Both the position numbers and the translations under genes were made by a program. The notes beneath the pieces were generated by a model, which saw only the letters and a list, made by a program, of their open reading frames with translations, did not search any database and was not told the DNA's origin. A stretch of 64,000 nucleotides of DNA from assembly GCF_004794515.1 (NCBI RefSeq), contig NZ_SSDF01000076.1, positions 22,396 through 86,395 on the forward strand, given 5' to 3'. Positions 53,257 to 63,980 of this stretch are shown here, piece by piece. Within the stretch, counting starts at the first letter, position 1. Each line of letters starts with the position of its first letter. The stretch comes from Microbacterium sp. A20. GTDB taxonomy: Bacteria; Actinomycetota; Actinomycetes; Actinomycetales; Microbacteriaceae.

Positions 53257-54489
53257 ATGTCTGTGACCTCCTCCGACGATCCGATCGATCCGTCGAGCGG
53301 CCCCGCCGCCGCCCCCGCGCCCCGCCCGTTGAAGATCGTGATCGGCTGCGACACCTTCGCGCCCGACATCAACGGCGCCGCCCGCTTCGCCGAGCGCCTC
53401 GCCGCAGGGCTCGTGCAGCGCGGACATGACGTGCACGTCGTGGCCCCCAACCAGGCCTACCGTCGCGCGCAGCCGCACACCGAGGTCATCGAGGGCGAGC
53501 CGATGACGCTGCACCGTCTGCCGTCGGTGCGCTGGGCGCCGCACGACTGGCTGCGGTTCGTGTGGCCGTGGCGTTCGAAGCACTACGCCCGCAAGGTCAT
53601 CGACCAGGTGCAGCCGGATGTCGTGCACATCCAGTCGCACATCGTGATCGGCCGCGGCCTCGCCTACATCGCGAACGAGCGCGGCATCCCGGTCATCGCG
53701 ACCAACCACGTGATGGCCGAGAACATCCTCGACCACACGACCATGCCGAAGTTCATCGACGACCTCGTCCTGAAGTTCGCCTGGGCCGACGCGAAGCGCA
53801 CCTTCGACAAGACGCGTGCCATCACCACGCCGACCCGCCGCGCCGCCGACTTCCTCGAGAAGACGGTCGAGGTGAAGGGGGTGATCCCCGTCAGCTGCGG
53901 CATCGACCGCACGCAGTACACGCCCGTGATCGCCCCGCGTGACAAGAACCGCATCGTCTTCGTCGGCCGCCTCACCGCCGAGAAGCAGGTCGAGGTCATC
54001 CTCAAGGCGATGACGAAACTCGACCCCGCCCTCGACACCACGTTCGACATCGTCGGCGGCGGCGACCAGCGCAAGCAGTTGGAGCACCTGGCCGCGCAGC
54101 TCGGACTCGCTGACCGCGTCACGTTCCATGGGCGCACCAGCGACGAGGAGCTCCGCGCGCTGCTGTCCCGTGCGAGCCTGTTCGTGATCGCCTCGATCGC
54201 CGAGCTGCAGTCCATCGCGACCATGGAGGCCATGGCGTCGGCGCTGCCGATCGTCGCGGCGGATGCCGTGGCCCTCCCGCACCTCGTGCACGACGGCGAG
54301 AACGGCTACCTGTTCGAGCCGGGCAACGTCGACGACCTCGCCGCGCGCCTGACCGATGTGCTCACGGCCGACCCCGCGGAGTACGAGCGGATGCAGCGGG
54401 CCTCGCTCGACGGTGTTGCGATCCACGACATCAACCGCACACTCGACACCTTCGAGGCGCTGTACCGCAACGAGCCGCTGCCGGAGTAG
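53257..54489 (+). CDS. GT4 family glycosyltransferase
   Basis: 410 residues in the GT-B fold. The acceptor domain starts KIVIGCDTFAPDINGAARFAERLA (about 25-48), and ATNHVMAENIL resembles diacylglycerol or phosphatidylinositol glycosyltransferases. The donor domain has RIVFVGRLTAEKQVEVIL (about 230) and the E-x7-E pair in SIAELQSIATMEAMASALPIV (about 313-333). A second GT4 gene follows after two tandem mini-ORFs. Together they may build a membrane glycolipid, which is inference. Confidence 0.88.
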   Translation: MSVTSSDDPIDPSSGPAAAPAPRPLKIVIGCDTFAPDINGAARFAERLAAGLVQRGHDVHVVAPNQAYRRAQPHTEVIEGEPMTLHRLPSVRWAPHDWLRFVWPWRSKHYARKVIDQVQPDVVHIQSHIVIGRGLAYIANERGIPVIATNHVMAENILDHTTMPKFIDDLVLKFAWADAKRTFDKTRAITTPTRRAADFLEKTVEVKGVIPVSCGIDRTQYTPVIAPRDKNRIVFVGRLTAEKQVEVILKAMTKLDPALDTTFDIVGGGDQRKQLEHLAAQLGLADRVTFHGRTSDEELRALLSRASLFVIASIAELQSIATMEAMASALPIVAADAVALPHLVHDGENGYLFEPGNVDDLAARLTDVLTADPAEYERMQRASLDGVAIHDINRTLDTFEALYRNEPLPE

Positions 54490-54502
54490 CGAGCAACCCG
54501 CC

Positions 54503-54556
54503 ATGCACAGTATCCCCATCGGTTCACGGCGCCGCGACGCGTCAGCGGCGGAGTAG
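54503..54556 (+). CDS. 17-residue mini-ORF 1 between glycosyltransferases
   Basis: The ORF reads MHSIPIGSRRRDASAAE and ends TAG. It begins 13 bp after the GT4 stop. It is nearly identical to mini-ORF 2 (59-bp period), differing by one residue and by stop codon type. Its end GGCGGAGTAG supplies a GGAG about 9 nt before the next ATG. The ORF is 18 codons including stop. Whether it is translated is unproven, but two copies with intact frames argue for it. Confidence 0.45.
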   Translation: MHSIPIGSRRRDASAAE

Positions 54557-54561
54557 CCCGC

Positions 54562-54615
54562 ATGCACAGTATCCCCATCGGTTCACGGCGCGTAGACGCG
54601 TCAGCGGCGGAGTAA
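54562..54615 (+). CDS. 17-residue mini-ORF 2 between glycosyltransferases
   Basis: The ORF reads MHSIPIGSRRVDASAAE and ends TAA. It starts 5 bp after mini-ORF 1 and stops 6 bp before the second GT4 start. The same GGCGGAG at its end sits at Shine-Dalgarno distance from that GT4 ATG. The differences from copy 1 keep the frame and the stop. A leader peptide coupling translation of the downstream glycosyltransferase is one option; a plain tandem duplication is another. Confidence 0.45.
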   Translation: MHSIPIGSRRVDASAAE

Positions 54616-54621
54616 CCCGGC

Positions 54622-55851
54622 ATGCACATCGTCTTCTTCGGGGATCAGCACCTCGACTCCCTCGGCGGCGCGCAGGTGTCGATGCGGCTGCAGCGGGAGT
54701 TCCTCGAACGCGCCGGACACACGGTCACGGTCGTCGCGCCGAAGATGCACGGATCGCGCACGCCATCCGATACTCACGGCGGGGCGTACATCGACCTCCC
54801 CTCGGTGCCGATCACGCTCGACCGCGAGTACTCGATGAGCTGGCCGGGGCGCGCGACCGACCGCTTCCTCGACAGAGCGTTGACCCGCCGCCCCCCGGTC
54901 GACCTGGTGCACGTGCAAGCCGACTTCTGGGGCGCGTTCATCGGGCACCGCTACGCCCAGCGACACGGCATCCCGGTCGTGCACACGATGCACAACCGCG
55001 TCGACGTCGGGATCGCGGCCGTGACCCCGCTCCACCGGACCGTGCTCGGCGTGTTGAACGCCTGGCGCCGCGGGGCGATGCGCGGGATCGGCAATCCGGT
55101 GCGCGGCGCGGACGGCTGGGCGTTCCTGCGTGGCCTCGCCGTCGGCGCATCCGCTGTGACCGCGCCGTCGACGCACTTCGCCCGACGCCTGGAGGAACAC
55201 GATGTCTTCCCGCGGGTCGACGTGATCTGGAACGGTATCGACGACGACCTGCGTGCACAGACGCTCGCTGCGCGACCGGCAGTCAGGGAGTCGGGACCGC
55301 CCCGGTTCGTCTGGCTCGGCCGGATGAGTCCCGAGAAGCGCCTGCTGCCGTTCCTCGAGGCGTTCGTCGCCGCCGGAATCGACGCGGAACTCGAGATCAT
55401 CGGCGGCGGAGGGCAGCGTGCCGCGGCCGAGAAGATCGTGCGCGGGCATGACGGCGTGCGCTTCGCCGGACGACTGACCTACCCGCAGACCCTGGAGCGG
55501 ATCGCCGCCGCCGACGCGCTCGTGCAGACGTCGATCGGCTTCGAGACCCAGGGGATGACCCCGTTCGAGGCGGCCACCCTCGGCACGCCCTCCGTGATCT
55601 GCGACCCCGACATCGCGGCCGAGCTCGGCGGGGGATTGTGGGCGGTTCCGGATGCCGGCGCCACCGTTTCCGGACGGGAGCTCGAGACCCGACGGGTGGC
55701 CGCGCTCGCGGAGACCCTGCGCAGGGCCGCATCCGACATCGCCGCCGGCACCGCGCCCACCCCGGTTCCCGAGGTTTCGGAGGCGTTCCGGCAGTCGTCG
55801 CGCACGGCGGCCATGGTCGAGGTCTACGAGCGGGTGCTCGCCGGGCGCTGA
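54622..55851 (+). CDS. GT4 family glycosyltransferase, second of the pair
   Basis: 409 residues. The acceptor domain opens MHIVFFGDQHLDSLGGAQVSMRLQREFLERAG. The donor domain has PRFVWLGRMSPEKRLLPFLEAF (about 230) and an E-x7-E-like region in IGFETQGMTPFEAATLGTPSVICD (about 296-319). The sugar donor is not evident. Its ribosome-binding site lies inside mini-ORF 2. It ends 12 bp from the convergent proline-rich membrane protein gene. Confidence 0.88.
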   Translation: MHIVFFGDQHLDSLGGAQVSMRLQREFLERAGHTVTVVAPKMHGSRTPSDTHGGAYIDLPSVPITLDREYSMSWPGRATDRFLDRALTRRPPVDLVHVQADFWGAFIGHRYAQRHGIPVVHTMHNRVDVGIAAVTPLHRTVLGVLNAWRRGAMRGIGNPVRGADGWAFLRGLAVGASAVTAPSTHFARRLEEHDVFPRVDVIWNGIDDDLRAQTLAARPAVRESGPPRFVWLGRMSPEKRLLPFLEAFVAAGIDAELEIIGGGGQRAAAEKIVRGHDGVRFAGRLTYPQTLERIAAADALVQTSIGFETQGMTPFEAATLGTPSVICDPDIAAELGGGLWAVPDAGATVSGRELETRRVAALAETLRRAASDIAAGTAPTPVPEVSEAFRQSSRTAAMVEVYERVLAGR

Positions 55852-55863
55852 CGAGGCTGAGTT

Positions 55864-56514
55864 TCAGACGAAGCGCAGGAACGCGATGCCGACCCAGCTG
55901 AAGATCATCCCGAGAGCGCCGGCCCCGGCGATCCCGATCGCGATGCCGGTGAGAAGGCGCGCGCCCGGTCGGCGCGCGGCGATGATACCCAGCACGAGGG
56001 CCACGGCATACGCGAAGAACGAGATCACGCCGATCGCGTCGTCGATCGCGTAGGCCGCTCCGTACCCGAAGTCCGATGTGTAGATGAAGAGTCGGACGAT
56101 CGACGAGATGAGGTTGACCGCGAGAGTGATGACGGCGATCACGAAGGCGGTGCGGCCGAGCATGCTGCCGGCCGGTGCGGTGGGGGCTCCTGACGCGATC
56201 GGCCAGGACGCGGGCTGGCCGGGCGCTCCCGCAGGATAGGCCGGGGCTGCGGTCGGGTAGCCGGCGCCGGGCGGGTAGGCGGCGCCGTGCGGGTAGCCGC
56301 CGGTGGGATGCGCGGGAGTGCCGGCCGGGTGAGTGGGGGCGGTCGGATACGCCGTGGGATACGCGGGAGCAGCCGGGGCAGCCGGGGCAGCAGGGTCGGC
56401 AGGGTCGGCGGGGTCAGAGGGTGGCGCACTGGACGCGTGAATCGGGAACGTGTGCGTGCCGGGATACTGCGGATCGGCGGGCAGGTGCGCGGGAGGCTGC
56501 GAGGGCTCGCTCAT
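55864..56514 (-). CDS. Proline-rich membrane protein, DUF4190-like
   Basis: 216 residues from ATG 56514. The first 120 residues are rich in Pro, Ala, Gly, Tyr and Thr, with repeated short units such as YPTA, HPAG and YPAGAP. Three hydrophobic helices follow (LGRTAFVIAVITLAVNLISSIV; DDAIGVISFFAYAVALVLGIIAARRPG; GIAIGIAGAGALGMIFSWVGIAFL). This build is common in actinobacterial small envelope proteins of the DUF4190 type. Function is unknown. Confidence 0.72.
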   Translation of the reverse strand: MSEPSQPPAHLPADPQYPGTHTFPIHASSAPPSDPADPADPAAPAAPAAPAYPTAYPTAPTHPAGTPAHPTGGYPHGAAYPPGAGYPTAAPAYPAGAPGQPASWPIASGAPTAPAGSMLGRTAFVIAVITLAVNLISSIVRLFIYTSDFGYGAAYAIDDAIGVISFFAYAVALVLGIIAARRPGARLLTGIAIGIAGAGALGMIFSWVGIAFLRFV

Positions 56515-56562
56515 GACGACGAGCGTAGCCGTGGTGCCCGCGATCCGCACGGGGGAATCGGC

Positions 56563-57195
56563 TCAGCTCTTGGCGCCGGTCAGCGCGAGTGTGCCGCCGA
56601 GGCCGATCATCATCACGCCCCCGGTACCGGAGAGCGTCGACATACGACGCGGCGAGCGGGCGAACCAGGTGCGCGCGGTTCCGGCGGCGAGTGCCCACAC
56701 GCTGTCGCAGACCAGTGCGAGCGCCTGGAAGGTGAGCCCGAGCAGAAGCAGTTGCGCCCAGACCGTGCCGGCCGCCGGCACGACGAACTGCGGGAGCACA
56801 GCCACGAAGAACGCGATCGTCTTCGGGTTGGTCAGCCCGACGATGAAGCCCTGGCGCAGCAGCTTCGCGGCGGAGGCCGGTGTGCGACCCGCATCCGGGA
56901 CGTGGTCGTGGCGGTGGCGGATGGCCTGCACTCCGAGCCAGACCAGGTAGGCGGCGCCGACGATCTTGATGATGGTGAACGCCACCACGGAGGAGGCGAC
57001 GATGGCCCCGACCCCGAACGCCACGGCGAGGACGGCCGGCACGGTTCCGAGTGCGTTCCCGACGACGCTGAGCACGCCGGCGCGCCGGCCGAGCGAGAGT
57101 GAGCGGCCGATCACGAACAGCACGCTCGGACCGGGGATGACGATGATCACGACGGAGGCGACGGCGAAGGCGACGAGGCTGTCGAGCGGGATCAT
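56563..57195 (-). CDS. LysE/RhtB family amino-acid exporter
   Basis: 210 residues with six hydrophobic segments. Family marks are PGPSVLFVIGRSLSLGRRAGVLSVVGNALG (about 21-50) and GFIVGLTNPKTIAFFVAVLPQFV (about 115-137). LysE and RhtB export lysine, homoserine or threonine. ATG 57195 is used; the frame runs further upstream but overlaps the small-ORF gene. A GlxA regulator lies nearby and might control it. Confidence 0.88.
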   Translation of the reverse strand: MIPLDSLVAFAVASVVIIVIPGPSVLFVIGRSLSLGRRAGVLSVVGNALGTVPAVLAVAFGVGAIVASSVVAFTIIKIVGAAYLVWLGVQAIRHRHDHVPDAGRTPASAAKLLRQGFIVGLTNPKTIAFFVAVLPQFVVPAAGTVWAQLLLLGLTFQALALVCDSVWALAAGTARTWFARSPRRMSTLSGTGGVMMIGLGGTLALTGAKS

Positions 57196-57227
57196 GAGCC
57201 GACCATACACCGCGGCTCGAGCCGGGT

Positions 57228-57389
57228 TCAGCGGTAGCCGTGCCCGGACTCGGCCTGCTGGTGGATGTCGCGACCACCGATGCGACTCCAGTCGGTCGGC
57301 GCGCGGTGGTAGCCGTCGCGACGGAGTTCGACGACGGTGGCGACGGTTGCCCACACGACCAGAGCGATGAGTGCGATGACGAGTATCAT
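57228..57389 (-). CDS. 53-residue single-span membrane protein
   Basis: The ORF begins MILVIALIALVVWATVATVV, a strong membrane helix, followed by a polar tail with ELRRDGYHRAP, a WSRIGGRD segment and a final GHGYR. It has no clear Shine-Dalgarno. It fills the gap between lysE and the divergent glxA gene. The hydrophobic-then-basic pattern and codon use look like a real small membrane protein, not random sequence. Its function is unknown. Confidence 0.55.
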   Translation of the reverse strand: MILVIALIALVVWATVATVVELRRDGYHRAPTDWSRIGGRDIHQQAESGHGYR

Positions 57390-57416
57390 GGCAGAAACGC
57401 TACGTTCGATGCTGAA

Positions 57417-57432
57417 CTGTCACGAGTGGCAG
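57417..57432. promoter_or_regulatory. Palindromic site upstream of glxA
   Basis: CTGTCAC-GA-GTGGCAG matches at 6 of 7 arm positions. A further half-site CTGCCA lies at 57456-57461, just before the GlxA Shine-Dalgarno. It sits between glxA and the divergent 53-residue gene and could control both. Confidence 0.4.
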
Positions 57433-57474
57433 AATCGACTATCATCGTACGAAAACTGCCAACCGGGAGTGTGC

Positions 57475-58458
57475 ATGAAGACAGTGGCCTGCGTCATCCA
57501 GGACGGCTTCGCGCCGTTCGAGTTCGGCGTCGCCTGCGAGGCGTTCGGGCTCGATCGGTCCGCCGACGGCGTACCGAACTTCGACTTCCGCATCGTCGCC
57601 CCGCACTCGGGAGTGGTGAAGTCGAAGATCGGCTTCTCGGTCAACGTCGAGCACGACCTGGCCTTCGCCTACGAAGCCGACCTCGTCGTGTTCTGCCCCG
57701 TGCCGCGCGAGCGCTGGGGCGACATCGATCCGCTCCTGCTCGACGTAGCCCGGCATGCGGTCGACCGCGGCGCCTGGGTGATGAGCGTCTGCAGCGGCTC
57801 GTTCATCCTCGCCGCCGCCGGCGTGCTCGACGGGCGACGTGCGACGACGCACTGGATGTACGCGCACGTGATGGCCGACATGTACCCGCAGATCGACATC
57901 GACCCCGACGTGCTCTTCGTGCAGGACGGGAAGATCATCACCAGCGCCGGCACCGCCGCCGGCATCGATGCGTGCCTGCATCTGCTCCGCCAGGAGGTGG
58001 GCGCCGAGCTCACCAACCGCATCGCGCGTCGCATGGTGGTGCCCCCGCAGCGTGACGGCGGCCAGGCGCAGTTCATCGACCGTCCGATCCCCGTGGTCGC
58101 CACCGACTCGCTCGCGGCGGTCGCCGACTGGGCCGTCGAGCACCTCCGCGACGACCTCGGAGTCGATCAGCTCGCGGCCAGAGCCCTGATGTCGCCGCGC
58201 ACCTTCGCCCGACGGTTCAAGGCCGAGTACGGCGCGACGCCCGCGGCCTGGCTCGCACGCCAGCGCATCATCCATGCCCAGCGGATGCTGGAGCGCACCG
58301 ACCTTCCCCTCGACCACATCGCCGATGAGTGCGGGTTCGGCTCGGCGGCCGTGCTGCGGCAGAACTTCGCGAGGGTGCTCGGACTCACGCCCACGGCCTA
58401 CCGCGCGCGGTTCTCCTGCGCCGAGGATTCAGAGGCTTCGGCGGTGCCGGCGGCCTGA
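57475..58458 (+). CDS. GlxA family transcriptional regulator (DJ-1/PfpI plus AraC HTH)
   Basis: 327 residues. The N-terminal class I glutamine-amidotransferase-like domain (about 1-190) has the nucleophile-elbow-like MSVCSGSFILAAAGVLDGRRATTHW. The C-terminal AraC HTH (about 215-315) has LMSPRTFARRFKAEYGATPAAWL and IADECGFGSAAVLRQNFARVLGLTPTAYR. Members such as ArgR, CdhR and GbdR sense arginine, carnitine or betaine. ATG 57475 has GGGAG upstream. The LysE exporter is the nearest plausible target. Confidence 0.9.
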   Translation: MKTVACVIQDGFAPFEFGVACEAFGLDRSADGVPNFDFRIVAPHSGVVKSKIGFSVNVEHDLAFAYEADLVVFCPVPRERWGDIDPLLLDVARHAVDRGAWVMSVCSGSFILAAAGVLDGRRATTHWMYAHVMADMYPQIDIDPDVLFVQDGKIITSAGTAAGIDACLHLLRQEVGAELTNRIARRMVVPPQRDGGQAQFIDRPIPVVATDSLAAVADWAVEHLRDDLGVDQLAARALMSPRTFARRFKAEYGATPAAWLARQRIIHAQRMLERTDLPLDHIADECGFGSAAVLRQNFARVLGLTPTAYRARFSCAEDSEASAVPAA

Positions 58459-58471
58459 GCCGGCGTTCCGG

Positions 58472-59479
58472 TCAGATCGCCCGCGTGGTCGAACGCTCGA
58501 CGAGCGAGCAGGGCAGGAGCACGTGCGCGGCATCCTGCTCCGGCGCGGCGAGACGCGCGAGCAGCAGCTCGACGGCGCCGTGCGCCATGTCGAGGATCGG
58601 CTGACGCACCGTCGTGAGATCGAAAGCCTGCCACGACGACATCGCGACATCGTCGAACCCGAGCACCGACACCTGGTCCGGCACACCGATTCCGAGTGCC
58701 TTCGCGGCGTTCAAGGCGCCGAAAGCCACGAGGTCGTTGTGGCAGAAGAGTGCGGTGGGAGGCTCCGGCAGCTGCAGCAGGCGCGTCGCGGCCTCGAACG
58801 CTCGGGTGTAGTCGAGGTCGGCCACGTCGAGCAGCGAGGGGTCGAACGCGACCCCCGCGGCCTCGAGTTCCGACAGGAAGCCTTCGTGCCGATCGCGCAC
58901 CGAGGTCGTGCCGAGAGGGCCGGCGATCACCCCGATGCGTCGATGGCCGAGAGACGCCAGATGGCGGCCCGCGATGCGGCCTCCGTCCATGTTGTCGGGC
59001 GAGATCGAGTCGTTGTCCGGCACGGCCCCGGGCCCCATCGTCACCGCGGGGACGCCGAGCGACACGATGCGACCCTCGTCATCGGGCGAGAGCAGAGTCG
59101 TCGTGAGGATGACGCCGTCGACGTTCGTCTCCCGCAGGGTCCTCGCGAGGTCTTCGGTGGTGTCGGCGCGACCGCTGAGGATGAGAGCGCGATATCCGGC
59201 GCGGTTGAGATCGTCGCTGATGGTGTGCAGCAGTTCGGCGTAGTAGCTGTTGCGCGGGTCGCCGAGCACGACGCCGATCGTCTGGGTGCGGCTGGTGACG
59301 AGGCTCCGGGCGCTGAGGTTGGGGCGGTAGTCGAGCTGCTGGATGGCCGCCTCGACCTTGGCGCGCACCCGCTCCGAGACGCCCTCATGGCCGTTGACGA
59401 TGCGTGACACCGTGGTCTGCGACACGCCCGCCGCTCGGGCGACGTCGACGCTGGTCACACCGCGGGACTTCGGCGGCAT
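58472..59479 (-). CDS. LacI family transcriptional regulator
   Basis: 335 residues from ATG 59479, with GGAGGG upstream. The HTH VTSVDVARAAGVSQTTVSRIVNGHEGVSERVRAKV (about 8-42) and hinge YRPNLSARSLVTSRTQTIGV are followed by the sensor domain. No sugar gene lies adjacent, so its targets are elsewhere. It converges with glxA and its start faces the NRDE gene's stop. Confidence 0.9.
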   Translation of the reverse strand: MPPKSRGVTSVDVARAAGVSQTTVSRIVNGHEGVSERVRAKVEAAIQQLDYRPNLSARSLVTSRTQTIGVVLGDPRNSYYAELLHTISDDLNRAGYRALILSGRADTTEDLARTLRETNVDGVILTTTLLSPDDEGRIVSLGVPAVTMGPGAVPDNDSISPDNMDGGRIAGRHLASLGHRRIGVIAGPLGTTSVRDRHEGFLSELEAAGVAFDPSLLDVADLDYTRAFEAATRLLQLPEPPTALFCHNDLVAFGALNAAKALGIGVPDQVSVLGFDDVAMSSWQAFDLTTVRQPILDMAHGAVELLLARLAAPEQDAAHVLLPCSLVERSTTRAI

Positions 59480-59598
59480 GGGCCCTCCTCTTCGTGCCGG
59501 GCTTCCCATGCTAGACGGCGTGGAGGAGAGGAATGACTACGCAGTCCTCGGCGTGGCGCATCCGTTGCTCGCATCGCCGGAATGCGGGGGATGTGCGC

Positions 59599-60300
59599 TC
59601 AGTCGCTCCAGTGTGCCGGCGAGGGGAGCGCATGATCGCTCACCTCAAGGCCTGCGGGGGTGACGGATGCCGTCGCATAGAGGAGCGACTGCGTGGGGTA
59701 CCCGTGCGGGCGGTTGTCGCGGATGATCGCGCAGTCGTCCTCGGGGGCGAGCTTCGCCGACGACGCGAGGAGCGCGGTCCATTCAGCCGCCCAGTCCTCG
59801 ATGTCGGCCGTCGGGCCGAGCGCACGGAACTCGGGGAGCCAGGCGGCGATCCGCGGCGTCGCCTCGTCGTCGAGGTCGTCGTGCGCGATCATGTGCGTGC
59901 CGGGCACGATGGGGGTCTCGCGGAGCTCGACGCCATCCCACGACAGCACGCGCGCACCCTCGGGGGCGACCTCCAGCAGGTTGAAGCCGTGCATGGGCAG
60001 CGGGGCGACGGGAGAGCGGCCCACGACCGACTCGAGTGCGAGGGATCCGCGGGATACGGCCTGAGCGTCGGGGAGGTCGCGCACGTCAGCGCGGTTCAGC
60101 AGCACCGCCAGCCGGTGCTCCGCGGGGTTCGCGGCGAGCCAGGCCCCGCCCGCGCGACGATCCCGGATGCCGATCACCCCCGGATACCGCTCCGGCCACC
60201 AGGGGCCGAGAGCATCCCATTCCCGCTGGGGGTCTTCGTCGCGCACCGCCAGAAGCCTCGCGACACCGGCATCCTCGACATCGATCACGACCGTGCACAC
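59599..60300 (-). CDS. NRDE family protein (TANGO2-like)
   Basis: 233 residues. The N-terminal CTVVIDVEDAGVARLLAVRDED stands where the family has CTV...NRDE; the Asn is Val here. The later GVIGIRDRRAGGAWLAAN and NLLEVAPEGARVLSWDG also fit. TANGO2 homologues are linked to haem or lipid handling in eukaryotes. Bacterial roles are unclear. GTG start at 60300; it is divergent from coaBC by 68 bp. Confidence 0.75.
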   Translation of the reverse strand: MCTVVIDVEDAGVARLLAVRDEDPQREWDALGPWWPERYPGVIGIRDRRAGGAWLAANPAEHRLAVLLNRADVRDLPDAQAVSRGSLALESVVGRSPVAPLPMHGFNLLEVAPEGARVLSWDGVELRETPIVPGTHMIAHDDLDDEATPRIAAWLPEFRALGPTADIEDWAAEWTALLASSAKLAPEDDCAIIRDNRPHGYPTQSLLYATASVTPAGLEVSDHALPSPAHWSD

Positions 60301-60368
60301 GGGGCCAAGTCTAGGTCGATGACGCCGGTGTCGGCCCGCGGCGGCGGATGCTGGGGCAGAATCGAGAC

Positions 60369-61568
60369 GTGAACATCGTCGTCGGAGTCACGGGCGGCAT
60401 CGCCGCGTACAAGACGGTGCACCTCGTGCGCCTGCTCACGAAGGGTGGGCACGACGTGACCGTGGTGCCCACCGAGGATGCGCTGCGCTTCGTGGGGCTG
60501 CCGACCTGGGAGGCGATCAGTCGCCACCCGGTCACCACGAGCGTGCACGACGACGTGGCGAAGGTGCGGCACGTGGCCCTCGGTCAGGGCGCCGAACTCG
60601 TCATCGTGGCGCCGGCGACCGCGAACTCGATCGCCAAGATCACCGCAGGACTCGCCGACGACCTCCTCGGCACGACTCTGCTCGCCACCGAGGCTCCCGT
60701 GCTGATCGCTCCGGCCATGCACGCGGAGATGTGGCGGAACAGGGCCACGCAGGCGAACATCGCGACGCTGCGGGAGCGCGGCGTGCACCTCGTCGGCCCC
60801 GCGGACGGCGAACTCGCGGGCGGCGACAGCGGACCCGGGCGGATGGCGGAGCCCGAGGAGATCTTCGCGGCGGCACAGGCGCTGCTCGCTCCCGGAGACC
60901 TCGTCGGTGTGCGCGTCGTCGTCTCGGCCGGCGGCACGCGCGAGCCCATCGATCCCGTGCGCTTCCTCGGCAACCGGTCCAGCGGCAGACAGGGGGCGGC
61001 CCTCGCCGCCGAGGCTGCCGCGCGCGGGGCCGAGGTGACCCTGGTCGCGGCGAACATCGCGGGCGACGTGCTCGCCGAGGTGCGGCATCCGGCGATCCGC
61101 ATCGTCTCCGTCGGCGCGGCTGCGGAGCTCGCCGAGACGATGAAGCGGGAGGCCCCGGGCGCCGACGTGGTGGTGATGGCGGCGGCCGTAGCCGACTATC
61201 GACCGGTCGCGGTGTCGGACCGCAAGCTCACGAAGGAGGGCGGGGGAGTGCCCGCGATCGAGCTGGTCGAGAACGAGGACATCGTCGCCGCACTCGCCTC
61301 GACGCGGAAACCGGGACAGCTCATCATCGCCTTCGCCGCGGAGACCCCGGAGGACGAGGCCGAGCTGCTCGCCCGCGCTCGCCGCAAGCAGCAGCGCAAG
61401 GGGGTCGACCTGCTCGTCGTGAACGAGGTCGGCTGGGAACGCGGGTTCGAGAGCGCCGAGAACGCCGTGCACATCCTCGGCCCGGGCGGGGCGGATGCCG
61501 GCGCGGCATCCGGCTCGAAACGTGCGGTCGCGGCCGCGATCTGGGACGCCGTCCAGCGGGAGCGCTGA
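60369..61568 (+). CDS. coaBC: Bifunctional phosphopantothenoylcysteine decarboxylase/phosphopantothenate-cysteine ligase
   Basis: 399 residues. The CoaC flavoprotein half (about 1-185) has VGVTGGIAAYK and the FMN-type segment LVIVAPATANSIAKITAGLADDLL. The CoaB half (about 190-399) has VVVSAGGTREPIDPVRFLGNRSSGRQG and ADVVVMAAAVADYRP. The enzyme makes 4'-phosphopantetheine for coenzyme A. The PxMNxxMW motif reads PAMHAEMW and the flap lacks the E. coli-type Cys (AGGDSGPGRM). Similar variants are, as I recall, found in other actinobacteria. GTG start at 60369. Confidence 0.95.
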   Translation: MNIVVGVTGGIAAYKTVHLVRLLTKGGHDVTVVPTEDALRFVGLPTWEAISRHPVTTSVHDDVAKVRHVALGQGAELVIVAPATANSIAKITAGLADDLLGTTLLATEAPVLIAPAMHAEMWRNRATQANIATLRERGVHLVGPADGELAGGDSGPGRMAEPEEIFAAAQALLAPGDLVGVRVVVSAGGTREPIDPVRFLGNRSSGRQGAALAAEAAARGAEVTLVAANIAGDVLAEVRHPAIRIVSVGAAAELAETMKREAPGADVVVMAAAVADYRPVAVSDRKLTKEGGGVPAIELVENEDIVAALASTRKPGQLIIAFAAETPEDEAELLARARRKQQRKGVDLLVVNEVGWERGFESAENAVHILGPGGADAGAASGSKRAVAAAIWDAVQRER

Positions 61569-61621
61569 GGCCGGGCTCGGCGCGGGGCATCGACTGGAGG
61601 AGAACGCGACCGAGTGCTAAA

Positions 61622-61642
61622 CTTGAGTCAACACGACTCAAC
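61622..61642. promoter_or_regulatory. HAIR operator (HspR site) upstream of clpB
   Basis: CTTGAGT-N7-ACTCAAC matches CTTGAGT-N7-ACTCAAG at 13 of 14 positions. It overlaps a possible -10 box (TAAACT, 61618-61623), so HspR would block transcription directly. It ends 64 bp before the clpB ATG. Confidence 0.85.
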
Positions 61643-61706
61643 TTTGATCCCGCCGTCCGTCCGGTCGGCGGGAGACGACCAGAAGGAGCATCTCCAGGAG
61701 GAGCGC

Positions 61707-63926
<2,220 letters not shown>

Positions 63927-63980
63927 GTCGTTTCCCCTGAGCCGCGCGACCGCCGCACGTTATGAAGGAGAACTCACGCT

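Noticed and set aside
54503..54615. Mini-ORFs as a decayed fragment of a larger glycosyltransferase gene
   Set aside because: Neither peptide resembles the ends of the flanking glycosyltransferases beyond the first two residues (MH), and each has its own start and stop.
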